A stretch of DNA of 64,000 nt from positions 1 through 64,000 of the forward strand of contig NZ_FMYB01000004.1 in assembly GCF_900104155.1 (NCBI RefSeq), given 5' to 3'. The position numbers were made by a program, and so were the translations under genes. Under the pieces are notes generated by a model. It was not told where the DNA came from, did not search any database, and saw only the letters and a list, made by a program, of their open reading frames with translations. The DNA comes from Butyrivibrio sp. INlla16. Its GTDB lineage: Bacteria; Bacillota; Clostridia; Lachnospirales; Lachnospiraceae. Shown here one piece after another: positions 52,599 to 61,709 of this stretch (its first letter is position 1; each line of letters opens with the position of its first letter).

Positions 52599-53045
52599 TC
52601 ATGCAGCTTCGCCATAGTCATGTTCAAGCGGAAATGCTTTAAAGCTGACTGATGCGCAGCTCAGCTTTACAAGACTCCTCTCAAACAGAGTTCTTATCGC
52701 CTTTATGTCCAAATCTGAAAGTTCCTTTATCCTGGAATCTCTGCCCGTCTTCATAAACACGGCACTTCCCACAAGATAGTTCCCAAACTCTGTATATACT
52801 ATGGCTTTGCTCGAAAATACCATCATATAATCATCACAAAGAGAATATGCCAGTCCATCATCCCCCAGAGCCTCCAGCATCCTGTCTAACTCTCTGGTAC
52901 TCACTGTACGAAAATTACTATCCGTTCCTACCACAAGAGCCATCGGATTACTGATATCGCTCTTTATTTTTCTTGTGTTCCCCGGAAACTGGATTATCTT
53001 GTCATTGACCGGATCCAGCTCTATCTGTATTTTTAGCTCTTCCAT
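52599..53045 (-). CDS. Unknown 148-residue protein in place of rep-par
   Basis: Not recognised. It is a soluble alpha/beta protein (ALVVGTDSNFRTVSTRELDRMLEALGDDGLAYSLCDDYMMVFSSKAIVYTEFGNYLVGSAVF). It stands between the Cys-rich gene and PcfB, exactly where copy A has repA, parA and parB. It could therefore be an alternative replication or regulatory component, but no motif supports this. Confidence 0.5.
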   Translation of the reverse strand: MEELKIQIELDPVNDKIIQFPGNTRKIKSDISNPMALVVGTDSNFRTVSTRELDRMLEALGDDGLAYSLCDDYMMVFSSKAIVYTEFGNYLVGSAVFMKTGRDSRIKELSDLDIKAIRTLFERSLVKLSCASVSFKAFPLEHDYGEAA

Positions 53046-53047
53046 CT

Positions 53048-53275
53048 TTAAGCCGCCTTTCTTGAATTTCTATGTTCGTCCATGATCTTAGCCATGCATG
53101 GATAGCAGAATGGTTTTCCTGTTCCATATGAACAAGGCGTTTTACAATTCTGCGGCTTGATCCCTCCCTGCGGAATTGGATTCAAATCCCTGCAGCTAAA
53201 CCTTGAACAGTTCAGCGCTTTTCGCTCCTGAGCCTTCCTTTTGTTGGCTCTCTGACGTTCTCTGCCTTTACTCAT
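53048..53275 (-). CDS. Small cysteine-rich protein, copy B
   Basis: A 75-residue protein with a strongly basic N-terminal 20 residues (RERQRANKRKAQERK) and six Cys residues, ending CSYGTGKPFCYPCMAKIM. The C-terminal half matches the copy A protein at 14161-14376. It probably binds zinc and nucleic acid. Confidence 0.65.
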   Translation of the reverse strand: MSKGRERQRANKRKAQERKALNCSRFSCRDLNPIPQGGIKPQNCKTPCSYGTGKPFCYPCMAKIMDEHRNSRKAA

Positions 53276-53308
53276 CCTCTTCTCTCCCCGTTCTTAGAAA
53301 ATGTCTTT

Positions 53309-53350
53309 AAAAACAGCGCCAGGCTTAGTGTGCACATCAGCCCGGCGCCG
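53309..53350 (-). terminator. Terminator after DUF5688 copy B
   Basis: On the minus strand GGCGCCGGGCT...AGCCTGGCGCT forms a GC-rich stem with one mismatch, followed by GTTTTT. It makes DUF5688 copy B its own transcription unit, separate from the T4SS operon downstream. Confidence 0.75.
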
Positions 53351-53382
53351 TTATCTTATTCCCATATTAGTGAATGGTTTTA

Positions 53383-54465
53383 TCAGAGTGTTGCTTCACC
53401 CTTTGTCTTAGTGCCGATTTCAGCAGCATCCTTGTGAGGTGTCTTTGCCGCCTCATCCTTGGCTGCCTTAAGGTCTCCAAGAAGTGACTTCTTCTCAGAA
53501 GCTTCGTGAATCTTTGTCTCCTTTTCAGCCTGACGCTCTACAAACTTCTCACCAAGCTCAAATACCTTGTCCTGAGCATCGTAGTGATATACGTTGTCTG
53601 TGAGCTGGTCTGCAGGATCCACAGTTGTGGCATTTACCTCTTTTACCATGTTCTCAAGGCTCTTGAGGTCAAAGTTGCCATTGTCAGGGATGATCAAAAG
53701 CTCATGTATAGAGCTGGGCAAAATGAAGAAGCTCTGACCTCCAACTCTTTCAGAAGCCTTGTCCATGAAATCCTCATAAGCCAGAACTCCGGCTCCGTGA
53801 ACGTTTCCTTCTACAGATGCAACAAACATCTGCTCCTGCTCAGGTGGAATGTTAAGACCAAGCATCTCAAGGTCCTCAACTCCCATCTGCTTGGCAAGTA
53901 CTTCTGCCATGCCCTCGATAACAAGAGGTCTGATCTCAGGAGCATTCTTCACAGCATCCTCATGGAGCTGGTCTGCAGTGATTCCGTAATTATCTATCAT
54001 CTGATTTGTCACAAGGATTGTTCCTGTACCCTGGGCTGTATCTCCGATCACGAAGCGATAAACCACTGACATGTCCTCAATATCCTTATGAGGAACAGTC
54101 TCAAGCAGGTCCGCATTTCTGTCTTTGGAAACAACCTCCATGGCAAGTGAATCCTTCATCTTGCTGTAATCACTGAATGCATCCACATCAAACTCAGGTC
54201 TGGACTTAAGAGCGTTGTCCGCCATATCAGCAGATCCCTCTACAATAGAATCGTAAGATCTTCCGTCCTCATACTCCTTGTAAAGAGCTGTTGCGTTAAG
54301 ATTTACTCCGATGATGCTGTCCTCCGGCTTTACAGTGATTGCCTCGTAGGTCTCGTTCATCTTATCTACAGTTCTGGTCTCTACCAGTGTGTCTCCACCG
54401 TTTCTTGCATCAAGCGCTTCCTTAACGTCCCTTACCAGATTCTCTTTAAATGTTTCAAAATCCAT
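53383..54465 (-). CDS. DUF5688 family protein, copy B
   Basis: A 360-residue paralogue of 14376-15395, nearly identical over long stretches of the centre (NAPEIRPLVIEGMAEV, LNIPPEQEQMFVASVEGN). It has a longer C-terminal tail rich in Lys, Glu and Ala. GAGAGGAAAAC precedes the ATG. A terminator-like hairpin precedes it and another follows it. Its role is unknown; the strong conservation beside T4SS genes suggests a real transfer function. Confidence 0.8.
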   Translation of the reverse strand: MDFETFKENLVRDVKEALDARNGGDTLVETRTVDKMNETYEAITVKPEDSIIGVNLNATALYKEYEDGRSYDSIVEGSADMADNALKSRPEFDVDAFSDYSKMKDSLAMEVVSKDRNADLLETVPHKDIEDMSVVYRFVIGDTAQGTGTILVTNQMIDNYGITADQLHEDAVKNAPEIRPLVIEGMAEVLAKQMGVEDLEMLGLNIPPEQEQMFVASVEGNVHGAGVLAYEDFMDKASERVGGQSFFILPSSIHELLIIPDNGNFDLKSLENMVKEVNATTVDPADQLTDNVYHYDAQDKVFELGEKFVERQAEKETKIHEASEKKSLLGDLKAAKDEAAKTPHKDAAEIGTKTKGEATL

Positions 54466-54502
54466 GTTGTTTTCCTCTCTCTTTTCAAATAATTATTGGC
54501 AC

Positions 54503-54547
54503 GAAAAAAGCACCGGTCATGACGCATTCGTCACAACACAGTGCCGG
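54503..54547 (-). terminator. Leader terminator before DUF5688 copy B
   Basis: On the minus strand a bulged hairpin (GTGC/GCAC outer arms, TGACG/CGTCA inner arms, 54510-54544) is followed by six T residues, about 40 bases upstream of the DUF5688 start. The same arrangement, with different sequence, stands before copy A. Confidence 0.65.
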
Positions 54548-54941
54548 AACAAAAACATATTCTTTTGCAAAAGAAAAACGCCTCGTGGTTCGGACTTCAT
54601 TTTGTAATCCGTATCACTTGGCGCATTATAATAATATCATGCCTAAAATCGATTGAAAAGTGACGAGAGGGGTAAACTTGGGGTAATATCAGGGTAAACT
54701 TAGGGTAAAGTTGAGGTAAACTTTTCAAAAATTTTTTCACCTATCTTCATTAATCCAAGAAATAGAATTTCAATTACGATAATTTTTTATCCAAAACCTC
54801 TTTACATTACTTTTTCATTTTGATAAATTGTTACATGCGTCAATTCACAGGCGCGGTTATTACGATCGTAATAATCTTCATTCCACACACATAACACACT
54901 TACACACAAGAACTATAACTATTTTCACGAAAGGAATATCT
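54548..54941. other. Non-coding gap with iterons
   Basis: The stretch contains the five-copy GGGTAAACTT array (54670-54724) and an AT-rich part, and leads into the ribosome binding site of the plus-strand gene at 54942. No other gene was seen. Confidence 0.5.
54670..54724. repeat. Five tandem 11-bp repeats (GGGTAAACTTG iterons)
   Basis: Units start exactly every 11 bases at 54670, 54681, 54692, 54703 and 54714; three are GGGTAAACTT, GGGTAAAGTT or AGGTAAACTT and one (54681) is degenerate (GGGTAATATC). The array lies about 205 bases upstream of DUF5688 copy B. A two-unit counterpart (GGGTGTAATTT, GGGTGTGTTGG, 15673-15694) lies about 280 bases upstream of copy A. Confidence 0.8.
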
Positions 54942-55340
54942 ATGTTTACATTCGAAGATCTGCAGGCAATGCAGTACACATTTTTTGTCCCTTTTTCAAA
55001 GCACAATCTTAAATCCGGTAAGATCAATTATGATCCTGAAAAACAGTATTTCACTGTACTATCTAGAGATGGCAGAAGCATGGAACTTCAGTCCAACAAT
55101 ACCGGTCACTGCTGGAAGCTTGTCTATGAATATGGTGGCTATACCTTTTACCACAAACATCATATCGAAGAAGAATACCACTACCAGACCGATCTTGGCA
55201 CCCTCTACGATACTATCCTCTATATTGTCGGCCATGACGAATACCAGATGAGAAACAGAAATACCATAAGCGTTGATGAGGAAAAGAGAAGCGATTCATA
55301 CTTCTGGAGGCTGATTGATACTTATGGAATTGTGGCATAA
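54942..55340 (+). CDS. Unknown 132-residue protein
   Basis: Not recognised. ATG 54942 follows AAAGGAA. The protein is soluble and rich in Tyr and His (YYGG-like turns, CWKLVYEYGGYTFYHKHHIEEEYHY). It is one of few plus-strand genes and is divergent from DUF5688 copy B, with the iteron array between them. Confidence 0.5.
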   Translation: MFTFEDLQAMQYTFFVPFSKHNLKSGKINYDPEKQYFTVLSRDGRSMELQSNNTGHCWKLVYEYGGYTFYHKHHIEEEYHYQTDLGTLYDTILYIVGHDEYQMRNRNTISVDEEKRSDSYFWRLIDTYGIVA

Positions 55341-55556
55341 AGAAAGGCTCCAAAGATTCATCTCCTTGAAGCCTCATTACTTATTTTTATCGTCCAAACA
55401 ATTCATCAAACTCTGGTAAAGGTCCTAGTTTTTCTTCCAAAAGTAATGCTCCCTTTTTCGAGCAATTATATTTATCCAGATATGCATATTCTCCGCTCTG
55501 TCCAGAATAAATATTTGCAGGAAGCTCTATCTCCTAAAGCCCTTGCAACAAATGAA

Positions 55557-56606
55557 TTATGACGCTATTGCCTTAATTACTCCAGCCACTCCGCCAATAA
55601 CACCACCGATAACAGCGCCAACTATCATTCCAGGGATTCCAAGTAAATCACCGCCTATATCACAGCCCGTGTCCATACCTTCGCCAAGACAGTCTACAAC
55701 AATATCTCCAAAATCCTTTTTCAGACTTTCAGAATATTTGACATCCTCATTGTAGGCCCAATTAGCGCTATCATTGTTTAGATTTTCAGCGATAGTCAGC
55801 CTCTTTGCCTTTGGCGCCGCCTTTACAATGTGGTAGAGAAGCTTTGTAAGATTGTAAGGCTTTCTCTGAACTCCATTCTCTGAATATCCTGCGCAGTAAC
55901 ATACAGGCTTAAGGTCAAGACCAGTGTTTTCTTTGATTCTTGCTCTGACAGACGCTGCCTTTTTCTTCAAAAACGTTTCAAGTACATCATCCGGCTTGTT
56001 ATTCTCAGAATCCCAATGTGTGCCTTTCATAGCTATATCTGACTGGTTCAATGCGATTACAATCTTCTTACTTGCCAGGTCTCCAAATTCTGGGATGAGA
56101 ATATCATTTATGATGGTATAGTAGTTTCCGAGATCCTTTGAAGATGCATCCACAACCATGATTACCAAATCAATAAGCTGCTCACCTTCAGAATCTTTTT
56201 CCTGTAGTTTTAGGAGAATCTCATCTGCTATTTCCTGATCTTTCTCAACTCCATCTCCCAAACCTGGTGTATCCCAAACAGTAAGATTATCAAGCTGGAA
56301 CTCCGTAACCTTCCTAGTCTCCGGATCAACTCCTTCGCCCACCTTTGCAACGCTCATATCAAATAGAGCATTTACTGTAGAGCTCTTACCGCTTCCCGTT
56401 GCTCCAACAAGCATTACATTCAACTGTTGTTTTTTAAGTTTTGCCAGCTTCTTAAGCTTCCTCTTCTTTGCCTCATCTGATATATCCATCGATTTGATTT
56501 CTTCTTCTATCAGTGAATATATGCTCTTTTTAGTTTCTGTAGTTGATGTGCCACTTGTGGTTGAAGTAGTGGCCTTCTCTTCTGAATTCATGTTCTCCGT
56601 ATTCAT
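55557..56606 (-). CDS. GTPase with glycine-zipper C-terminus
   Basis: A 349-residue GTPase of the Era/YfjP-like class: G1 VGATGSGKSS (about 68-76), G3 WDTPGLGDG (about 111-119) and a G4-like IALNQSD. The last 35 residues form a glycine-rich hydrophobic hairpin (GIPGMIVGAVIGGVIGGVAGVIKAIA) suited to insertion in membranes. The ATG at 56606 follows GAGGAGGG. It is the last gene of the conflict-type operon at the right edge of the window. Confidence 0.75.
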   Translation of the reverse strand: MNTENMNSEEKATTSTTSGTSTTETKKSIYSLIEEEIKSMDISDEAKKRKLKKLAKLKKQQLNVMLVGATGSGKSSTVNALFDMSVAKVGEGVDPETRKVTEFQLDNLTVWDTPGLGDGVEKDQEIADEILLKLQEKDSEGEQLIDLVIMVVDASSKDLGNYYTIINDILIPEFGDLASKKIVIALNQSDIAMKGTHWDSENNKPDDVLETFLKKKAASVRARIKENTGLDLKPVCYCAGYSENGVQRKPYNLTKLLYHIVKAAPKAKRLTIAENLNNDSANWAYNEDVKYSESLKKDFGDIVVDCLGEGMDTGCDIGGDLLGIPGMIVGAVIGGVIGGVAGVIKAIAS

Positions 56607-56739
56607 GATTCCCTCCTCGTTATAATCTTGCAAGCACTTCTTTTCAGTGATTATTGTGCTTTAACTGTGTTTTATATATGAAGGATAACAAACAAGGCAG
56701 ACAAAATTAGTCCACACAAAATATATTTTTTGTCCCTCA

Positions 56740-57486
56740 TTAAGCATATGAAATCTTCTTACCTTTCCTCTCTACTGAAACAGTCTTATTCCGTCCGAGC
56801 CAAAACGATTTCCATAAATCCTCGACTTGAGAAGACTCCTTCAATCCCGTTTTGCACCACAACGCAAAATGCTCGCAGTTATTTAAAGCAAGATTATACT
56901 TAGTTTCACCAATTCTTGATTTTGCTCTCTCAACCGTTTCCTTTGCTGAATAAAGATGATATCCCTTCAAATTCCTCATTGCAGCTTTCAGTCCCGGAAT
57001 AAGATTCACTGTTTCATATGCATTCCTATTATCAATATCATTGAGATTTACACATTCATGTACAGGATCCGAACCGTCCTCAGGGAAATGTATAATTTCA
57101 TAACACGTATCTGTCTTAAGAAACTCTGAAAAATCTGCCTTATGTATATTACAAGCTCCAGCTATTCCATCTTTTTCTTCTTGTGCAAAGTGTATAACTT
57201 TACCGTACCCTATATAAACAGCATAGTGTGAATAAATACCGCCATACCTCTGAACTGCTAATATATCGCCTTTTTTGCATCCCTTCCATGGTTTAATTAG
57301 TTTATCGAAAAAATCATTCATTTCATCGCAAGCCCCCCAAGCCATCCTGATTCCCTTTTCATTCAATATTCGTGCATGCCCAGTGATGCTGTGCTTCTGA
57401 AGTTTCCAACCTTTTTCACTTCTGGAAGTATCCCAAAAGATTTCTTTGTCCATAACTTTTAATGGTATATTTGCTAACATCTCCAT
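56740..57486 (-). CDS. LRAT-like thiol hydrolase domain protein
   Basis: A 248-residue protein with the LRAT/H-rev107 circularly permuted NlpC-like fold: GDILAVQRYGGIYSHYAVYIGYGKVIHF (His 87, His 99) and NNCEHFALWC (catalytic Cys 204). Bacterial members of this group occur in toxin and phage-conflict loci and may act on lipids, peptides or acyl groups. Here it lies between a SMI1-like immunity gene and a GTPase. It could be a second toxin/effector or an activator. Confidence 0.75.
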   Translation of the reverse strand: MEMLANIPLKVMDKEIFWDTSRSEKGWKLQKHSITGHARILNEKGIRMAWGACDEMNDFFDKLIKPWKGCKKGDILAVQRYGGIYSHYAVYIGYGKVIHFAQEEKDGIAGACNIHKADFSEFLKTDTCYEIIHFPEDGSDPVHECVNLNDIDNRNAYETVNLIPGLKAAMRNLKGYHLYSAKETVERAKSRIGETKYNLALNNCEHFALWCKTGLKESSQVEDLWKSFWLGRNKTVSVERKGKKISYA

Positions 57487-57601
57487 ACTGACTTCCTCAA
57501 AAATAAACTACCAACATCTATGTTTTTGATGATTCAAGTATAAAAAAATCAGTGGACACAAAGTGTCCACTGATTGCAAAAAAACATTACTCTTCAAACG
57601 C

Positions 57602-58000
57602 CTAATATAAAGCTGCTAAAAATTCATCTATACCATATTCAGAATGATAGGACTCACCAGTTTCATGATCCCAAAAGACAACCTTTTCCTTTGATAAATC
57701 ATAACAGAAATAATTACCAAACGAATCTATTCCAAAAGGTAATAAATCCTTATCTGTAACCACCTCTAGAGCTGTAAATACTGTATCTACATCCTTATCA
57801 TCTTTATTAAAAGATAGAATTGCCCCAACAACTCGCTCGTCACTTCCCATCATTACTTTATAATTATTTGGAGTTGCTGCATTGCCTTCAATTATTATTT
57901 TTTTCAAATCTTCCGGAATCTTTATTTTTCTCTCTTTTTCAATCTCTGAAAAGACTTTTTTATCTTTAAGATCAATTTTATATTTCCATTCTATGCTCAT
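57602..58000 (-). CDS. SMI1/KNR4-like immunity protein
   Basis: A 132-residue protein with FSEIEKERKIKIPEDLKKIIIEGN and VDTVFTALEVVTDKDLLPFGIDSFGNYFCYDLS...VVFWDHETGESYH, the pattern of SMI1/KNR4-type immunity proteins. The ATG at 58000 follows AAGGAG. It starts 14 bases after the stop of the HNH nuclease gene, the usual toxin-then-immunity order, so it should neutralise that nuclease. Confidence 0.75.
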   Translation of the reverse strand: MSIEWKYKIDLKDKKVFSEIEKERKIKIPEDLKKIIIEGNAATPNNYKVMMGSDERVVGAILSFNKDDKDVDTVFTALEVVTDKDLLPFGIDSFGNYFCYDLSKEKVVFWDHETGESYHSEYGIDEFLAALY

Positions 58001-58014
58001 GTGTTTACTCCTTC

Positions 58015-58539
58015 TTATCGGCATTCTCCGCCGCCACCCCAAATGGATCTTCCGCCTGTATGTCTGCACCTTGCGTGAACATCAGCATCAACCAGTTGCA
58101 TTTTACCTGGTACTTCATTATGATGCCATGTTAAGCCAGATATCCTAGGATTTCCATTTTTAATCTGTTCAAGCTGCCTTGGCGTAAACTTACTTGCCAA
58201 TGATGGGTCTCTTTCTATTCTAGCTTGTAAACTTTTCGTACACAACTCAAATTGTGTGGTATCCGATGCCTTATAGAACATGGGAGGAATCCTCACTTCA
58301 GCAACCGGTTGAAATTTAGGAAATACCCCTTCTACCAATTCTCCGTTAGCTTTAAATGTATGGCTTTTATATTCAACATTTGTTCCTGGAACCGTCTGAC
58401 CTTTCAGATTTTCATTAATTGTAGCTATATGCCGTGGCGGCTGTTTGACATCTTTATTGGCATTTTCAAAAGCCTTAGTTTTGCTAGATATTTCTTTAGC
58501 TGACACATTTTTAGAAATCTCGGAAACTTCTTTTATCAT
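58015..58539 (-). CDS. HNH/WHH-type nuclease toxin
   Basis: A 174-residue protein. Its C-terminal end GLTWHHNEVPGKMQLVDADVHARCRHTGGRSIWGGG (His 139/140, His 155, His 160) matches the HNH/endonuclease VII-like nuclease domains at the tips of polymorphic toxins. There is no signal peptide, WXG/LXG domain or repeat stalk, so it is a freestanding toxin unit. Its start overlaps the HerA stop (TAATG), so both are made together. It should cut DNA; the immunity gene follows. Confidence 0.8.
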   Translation of the reverse strand: MIKEVSEISKNVSAKEISSKTKAFENANKDVKQPPRHIATINENLKGQTVPGTNVEYKSHTFKANGELVEGVFPKFQPVAEVRIPPMFYKASDTTQFELCTKSLQARIERDPSLASKFTPRQLEQIKNGNPRISGLTWHHNEVPGKMQLVDADVHARCRHTGGRSIWGGGGECR

Positions 58540-61500
58540 TAATACACCTCCCCTCTCAAATATTTATTCCACGTTTCTAAATACTCCTGAGGTCTGCCGT
58601 ATCTCTCAATCTGTTCACGTAATACACATTCTAAGACTTGATTCTGTTCATTTTCATCCAACAGTTCAATCATCGAATCGTTTGCACTGACAAAAACCGC
58701 TTTCCATTCATCTATGCTGTCCACACCTTCAGCTTCCTTTTCCATCTGCTCTGTGCAAATAATGTCATATATTACGGAACTGATTTCAGACTTTTCAGCC
58801 TTTCCATTTCTACTTAATGCAGATATTGCTTCAATCTTAGTTTTGGACTTAAGCGGAGACATTATCACTTCATTTATAGCCTGACTTAGATTTAGATCCA
58901 TCCTTTCTCCAGCAGTTTTTGCCAATAACCGCCTAATAAGTTTTATCCTTAAGGAATCCGAGTTATTAAAATTCTCCTGCTTATACACAAAATAATTATC
59001 ATTCTCCGTATAATCCACCTTGCATAATACAGGCTCTAACCAATCATTTTGGTAAATAGCAGCAACACCTGTCGGCATTTTCGCCAACTCATTGATCTGA
59101 TTCTCATTAAGATTAGCAGCTTTTCCAACAAGATTTCTGTCCTCTGCATCAGGTAGACGCATAATTATTTTCGTATTAGTATTTCTTATCACACTCATAT
59201 CAAGAAGACCTGGAGATTGATCCGCGATAATAAATCCTTCACCATATGTTCTAACCTCAGCGATTGCATTGGCCAACATTTCGACAGATTTTCCCAATAA
59301 ATTAGATGATTCGCTATTCTGCTCAGTTGAAGTACGTTTCAATAGGTTATGAGCTTCCTCTAAGACAGTAACATGTTTTAAATCAGAATTCATATCTCCA
59401 CTAGATAAGCGATATTCCTGAAGTCGCATTATAATTATTCCCATGATCATCGACTTTGTCTCAATCGAACCAACTCTACTTAAATCTACTATGACATCGG
59501 AATCAAAAAGAACATCATCACCTATCTCGTCATTTGTAAATAATTCTCCATATATACCATTAGTTAATGATTTTATCCTGGTAGCTAAGGAACCAACATA
59601 ATTATCCTTTACCTCTTGCGAGAATGCAGATTCCCCTATAACATTATTTAACTCTTCCAATACATCAATAAAACTTGGGAAAAGCTTATCTGAAACTGTG
59701 TTTTTTGAGCTTGACAGATTCCATCCAGCTTTAATATACGCCCGCTCTACAGAATCCTTTAATACAGCAGGCATAGCAGCGTACATAGGCCAGCATACAT
59801 TGAATAACTCTACCAAACGATCAATGTGCTCTAAAACATGAATACCTTCTGGAAACCTGAAAGGGTTTATTCTCAAAAGATCAGACTTGTTGGGATTAGT
59901 TCCATATACATGCACTCCCAAATCTGCTAAAGCGTGTTTATATTCTCCCTTTGCAGGTTCAACAACTAAAAAGCTTACTTTTTTATTCCTAAGCTCTCTA
60001 AGCATCTGATATATGGTATTTGACTTACCTGCGCCAGTAGACCCCGTAATAAAAGTATGCATTGTAAGGCTCTTCAAGTTTAATCTCACCTCTGTACCTT
60101 GTTCTGAACCCATATGCATCAAGCTACCTATTTTCAAATCCTGCGATATTGATGCTGAAGGCAGATTTCTGCCAAAAGAAGCCATTTCAAAAACAGGTAG
60201 ACCATTTATTGATTTCTTAGGGAACGCCAAGTTCACAGCTAGTTCATAAGAATTTTCTAATGATGCCGGACTTAATAAAACGCTGGAATTAATTGGATTA
60301 ACAAAAAGAGGATGTGTAAGCTTTGATAAATACTTCTTAATCTCCAACCCATTTTTATCCTTACAACTCCAATTGTTAATATACGACGCCTGGAGTGCTG
60401 ATGTATCTCCTTTCATCAACGCACTAAATCCACTAGCCACTAATGCATTTGTACTTGGATCCGATGAAACAACATATGTTGCGCAATTGAAAGCACCATA
60501 TGCCTCACAGCGATGAAGCCTTTCTACATTTTTATCAATCCTATCCAACAATTCTTTTACGATTTTGTTCTCATTGGTAATCTGAATTGTCCGCCCATGA
60601 GATTGTGCTTCGGCTTCACTCGTAGTTGAACTAGCATTTGTTGTTGTGGATGTATTTTTTGTCTTTGCTTTAGATACCCCTTCTGCTGTGTTTCCCATTT
60701 CAGTAGAAGTTTCAGACTCATTCTTATTTGTAGTAACTAGCCCAGACCCAAGTTTTCCACCAGCCCATGCGCCTACAGCTATTAACGGTGCTGCAGCACC
60801 GCCTGTAGCCACTGTGGCCAATATGCCTATTCCAGTTCCTATGGCAGTACCAACAATTCTGCTCTTATCTACAGTTTTTCCAGATCCCTTAGTTGAACTT
60901 TCCGACCATCCACTTGTTTTCGTATAATTCTGAGTCAGAGCTGTACTCTCACCTATGGTTTCACTTATGCCATCTGTTTGCGCCTGAGTAACTGTTATGG
61001 TTTCATTTTCATTAAAGCTCAACGTAGTTTGAGCAAAAGGCGCAATCTGAGAATATAAGCTTTCATATCCCATTTTAGTCTGATCCAAATCTCTCTCATT
61101 TACAGGATCAGCAATTATTGTGATTCGGTATTCTTTGCCAGCAAGTGAATCAACCAAGTGCTCAATGCCTTGAACATATTTTTGATATGAGCTCTCTTTC
61201 TCTTTTCTAATAGATGCTATCCCAGAAATAGCAGTAATATAGTCAAACGAAGTCATAGAATTTAGGACTTTGTTTTTCTCTTTCCCTTTAATGTTTTGTA
61301 TCGTTAGTCCAGGGAAATTACCTTCAAGCACGCCCTTAATAGTTTCTCCTTGAGACTCAATTGTATATTTTTCCTGAGAAATATCTTTGCTTACCACTCC
61401 GAGATAGTATTCTGTAATATTTTTCTTTCCGACAATCAGCGTAACAACAGTTGCACCGATGGAATATGCTGCATTCAACACAGTAACCATCTTATCAATA

Positions 61501-61709
61501 TTGTTCTCATTTTTGTCAGACACCATCTTAGTGAATTTAAATATCCTAACCCAATCAGCTATATTAATCTCTGCTAATTCAGCTGGTATCTCAGCAACTT
61601 CATATTCGCCAAGTTTGTAAAGATAATCCTTAGTTATTACATCTTTCGCCAAATCCAGCGAAGACATCATTTTATTAGTATCCAATACCTCTTGAACATT
61701 AGAGTTCAT
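58539..61709 (-). CDS. HerA-type ATPase with membrane-inserting segment
   Basis: A 1056-residue protein. The N-terminal 260 residues are unrecognised. A Gly/Ala-rich hydrophobic segment lies at 286-326 (GTAIGTGIGILATVATGGAAAPLIAVGAWAGG), followed by a Ser/Thr-rich linker (330-375). The C-terminal HerA/FtsK-like ATPase domain has Walker A GSTGAGKSN (about 557), VEPAKGEYKHAL, Walker B VTVLEEAHNLL (about 790) and FIIADQSPGLLD...IIMRLPD. The ATG at 61709 follows AAAGGAGG. Translational coupling to the nuclease suggests it handles that toxin or the DNA it attacks. Confidence 0.8.
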   Translation of the reverse strand: MNSNVQEVLDTNKMMSSLDLAKDVITKDYLYKLGEYEVAEIPAELAEINIADWVRIFKFTKMVSDKNENNIDKMVTVLNAAYSIGATVVTLIVGKKNITEYYLGVVSKDISQEKYTIESQGETIKGVLEGNFPGLTIQNIKGKEKNKVLNSMTSFDYITAISGIASIRKEKESSYQKYVQGIEHLVDSLAGKEYRITIIADPVNERDLDQTKMGYESLYSQIAPFAQTTLSFNENETITVTQAQTDGISETIGESTALTQNYTKTSGWSESSTKGSGKTVDKSRIVGTAIGTGIGILATVATGGAAAPLIAVGAWAGGKLGSGLVTTNKNESETSTEMGNTAEGVSKAKTKNTSTTTNASSTTSEAEAQSHGRTIQITNENKIVKELLDRIDKNVERLHRCEAYGAFNCATYVVSSDPSTNALVASGFSALMKGDTSALQASYINNWSCKDKNGLEIKKYLSKLTHPLFVNPINSSVLLSPASLENSYELAVNLAFPKKSINGLPVFEMASFGRNLPSASISQDLKIGSLMHMGSEQGTEVRLNLKSLTMHTFITGSTGAGKSNTIYQMLRELRNKKVSFLVVEPAKGEYKHALADLGVHVYGTNPNKSDLLRINPFRFPEGIHVLEHIDRLVELFNVCWPMYAAMPAVLKDSVERAYIKAGWNLSSSKNTVSDKLFPSFIDVLEELNNVIGESAFSQEVKDNYVGSLATRIKSLTNGIYGELFTNDEIGDDVLFDSDVIVDLSRVGSIETKSMIMGIIIMRLQEYRLSSGDMNSDLKHVTVLEEAHNLLKRTSTEQNSESSNLLGKSVEMLANAIAEVRTYGEGFIIADQSPGLLDMSVIRNTNTKIIMRLPDAEDRNLVGKAANLNENQINELAKMPTGVAAIYQNDWLEPVLCKVDYTENDNYFVYKQENFNNSDSLRIKLIRRLLAKTAGERMDLNLSQAINEVIMSPLKSKTKIEAISALSRNGKAEKSEISSVIYDIICTEQMEKEAEGVDSIDEWKAVFVSANDSMIELLDENEQNQVLECVLREQIERYGRPQEYLETWNKYLRGEVY

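Noticed and set aside
58015..58539. T7SS/LXG or Rhs effector
   Set aside because: No WXG/LXG N-terminus, RHS repeats or signal peptide is present. Only the nuclease end and a short unknown N-terminal part are seen.
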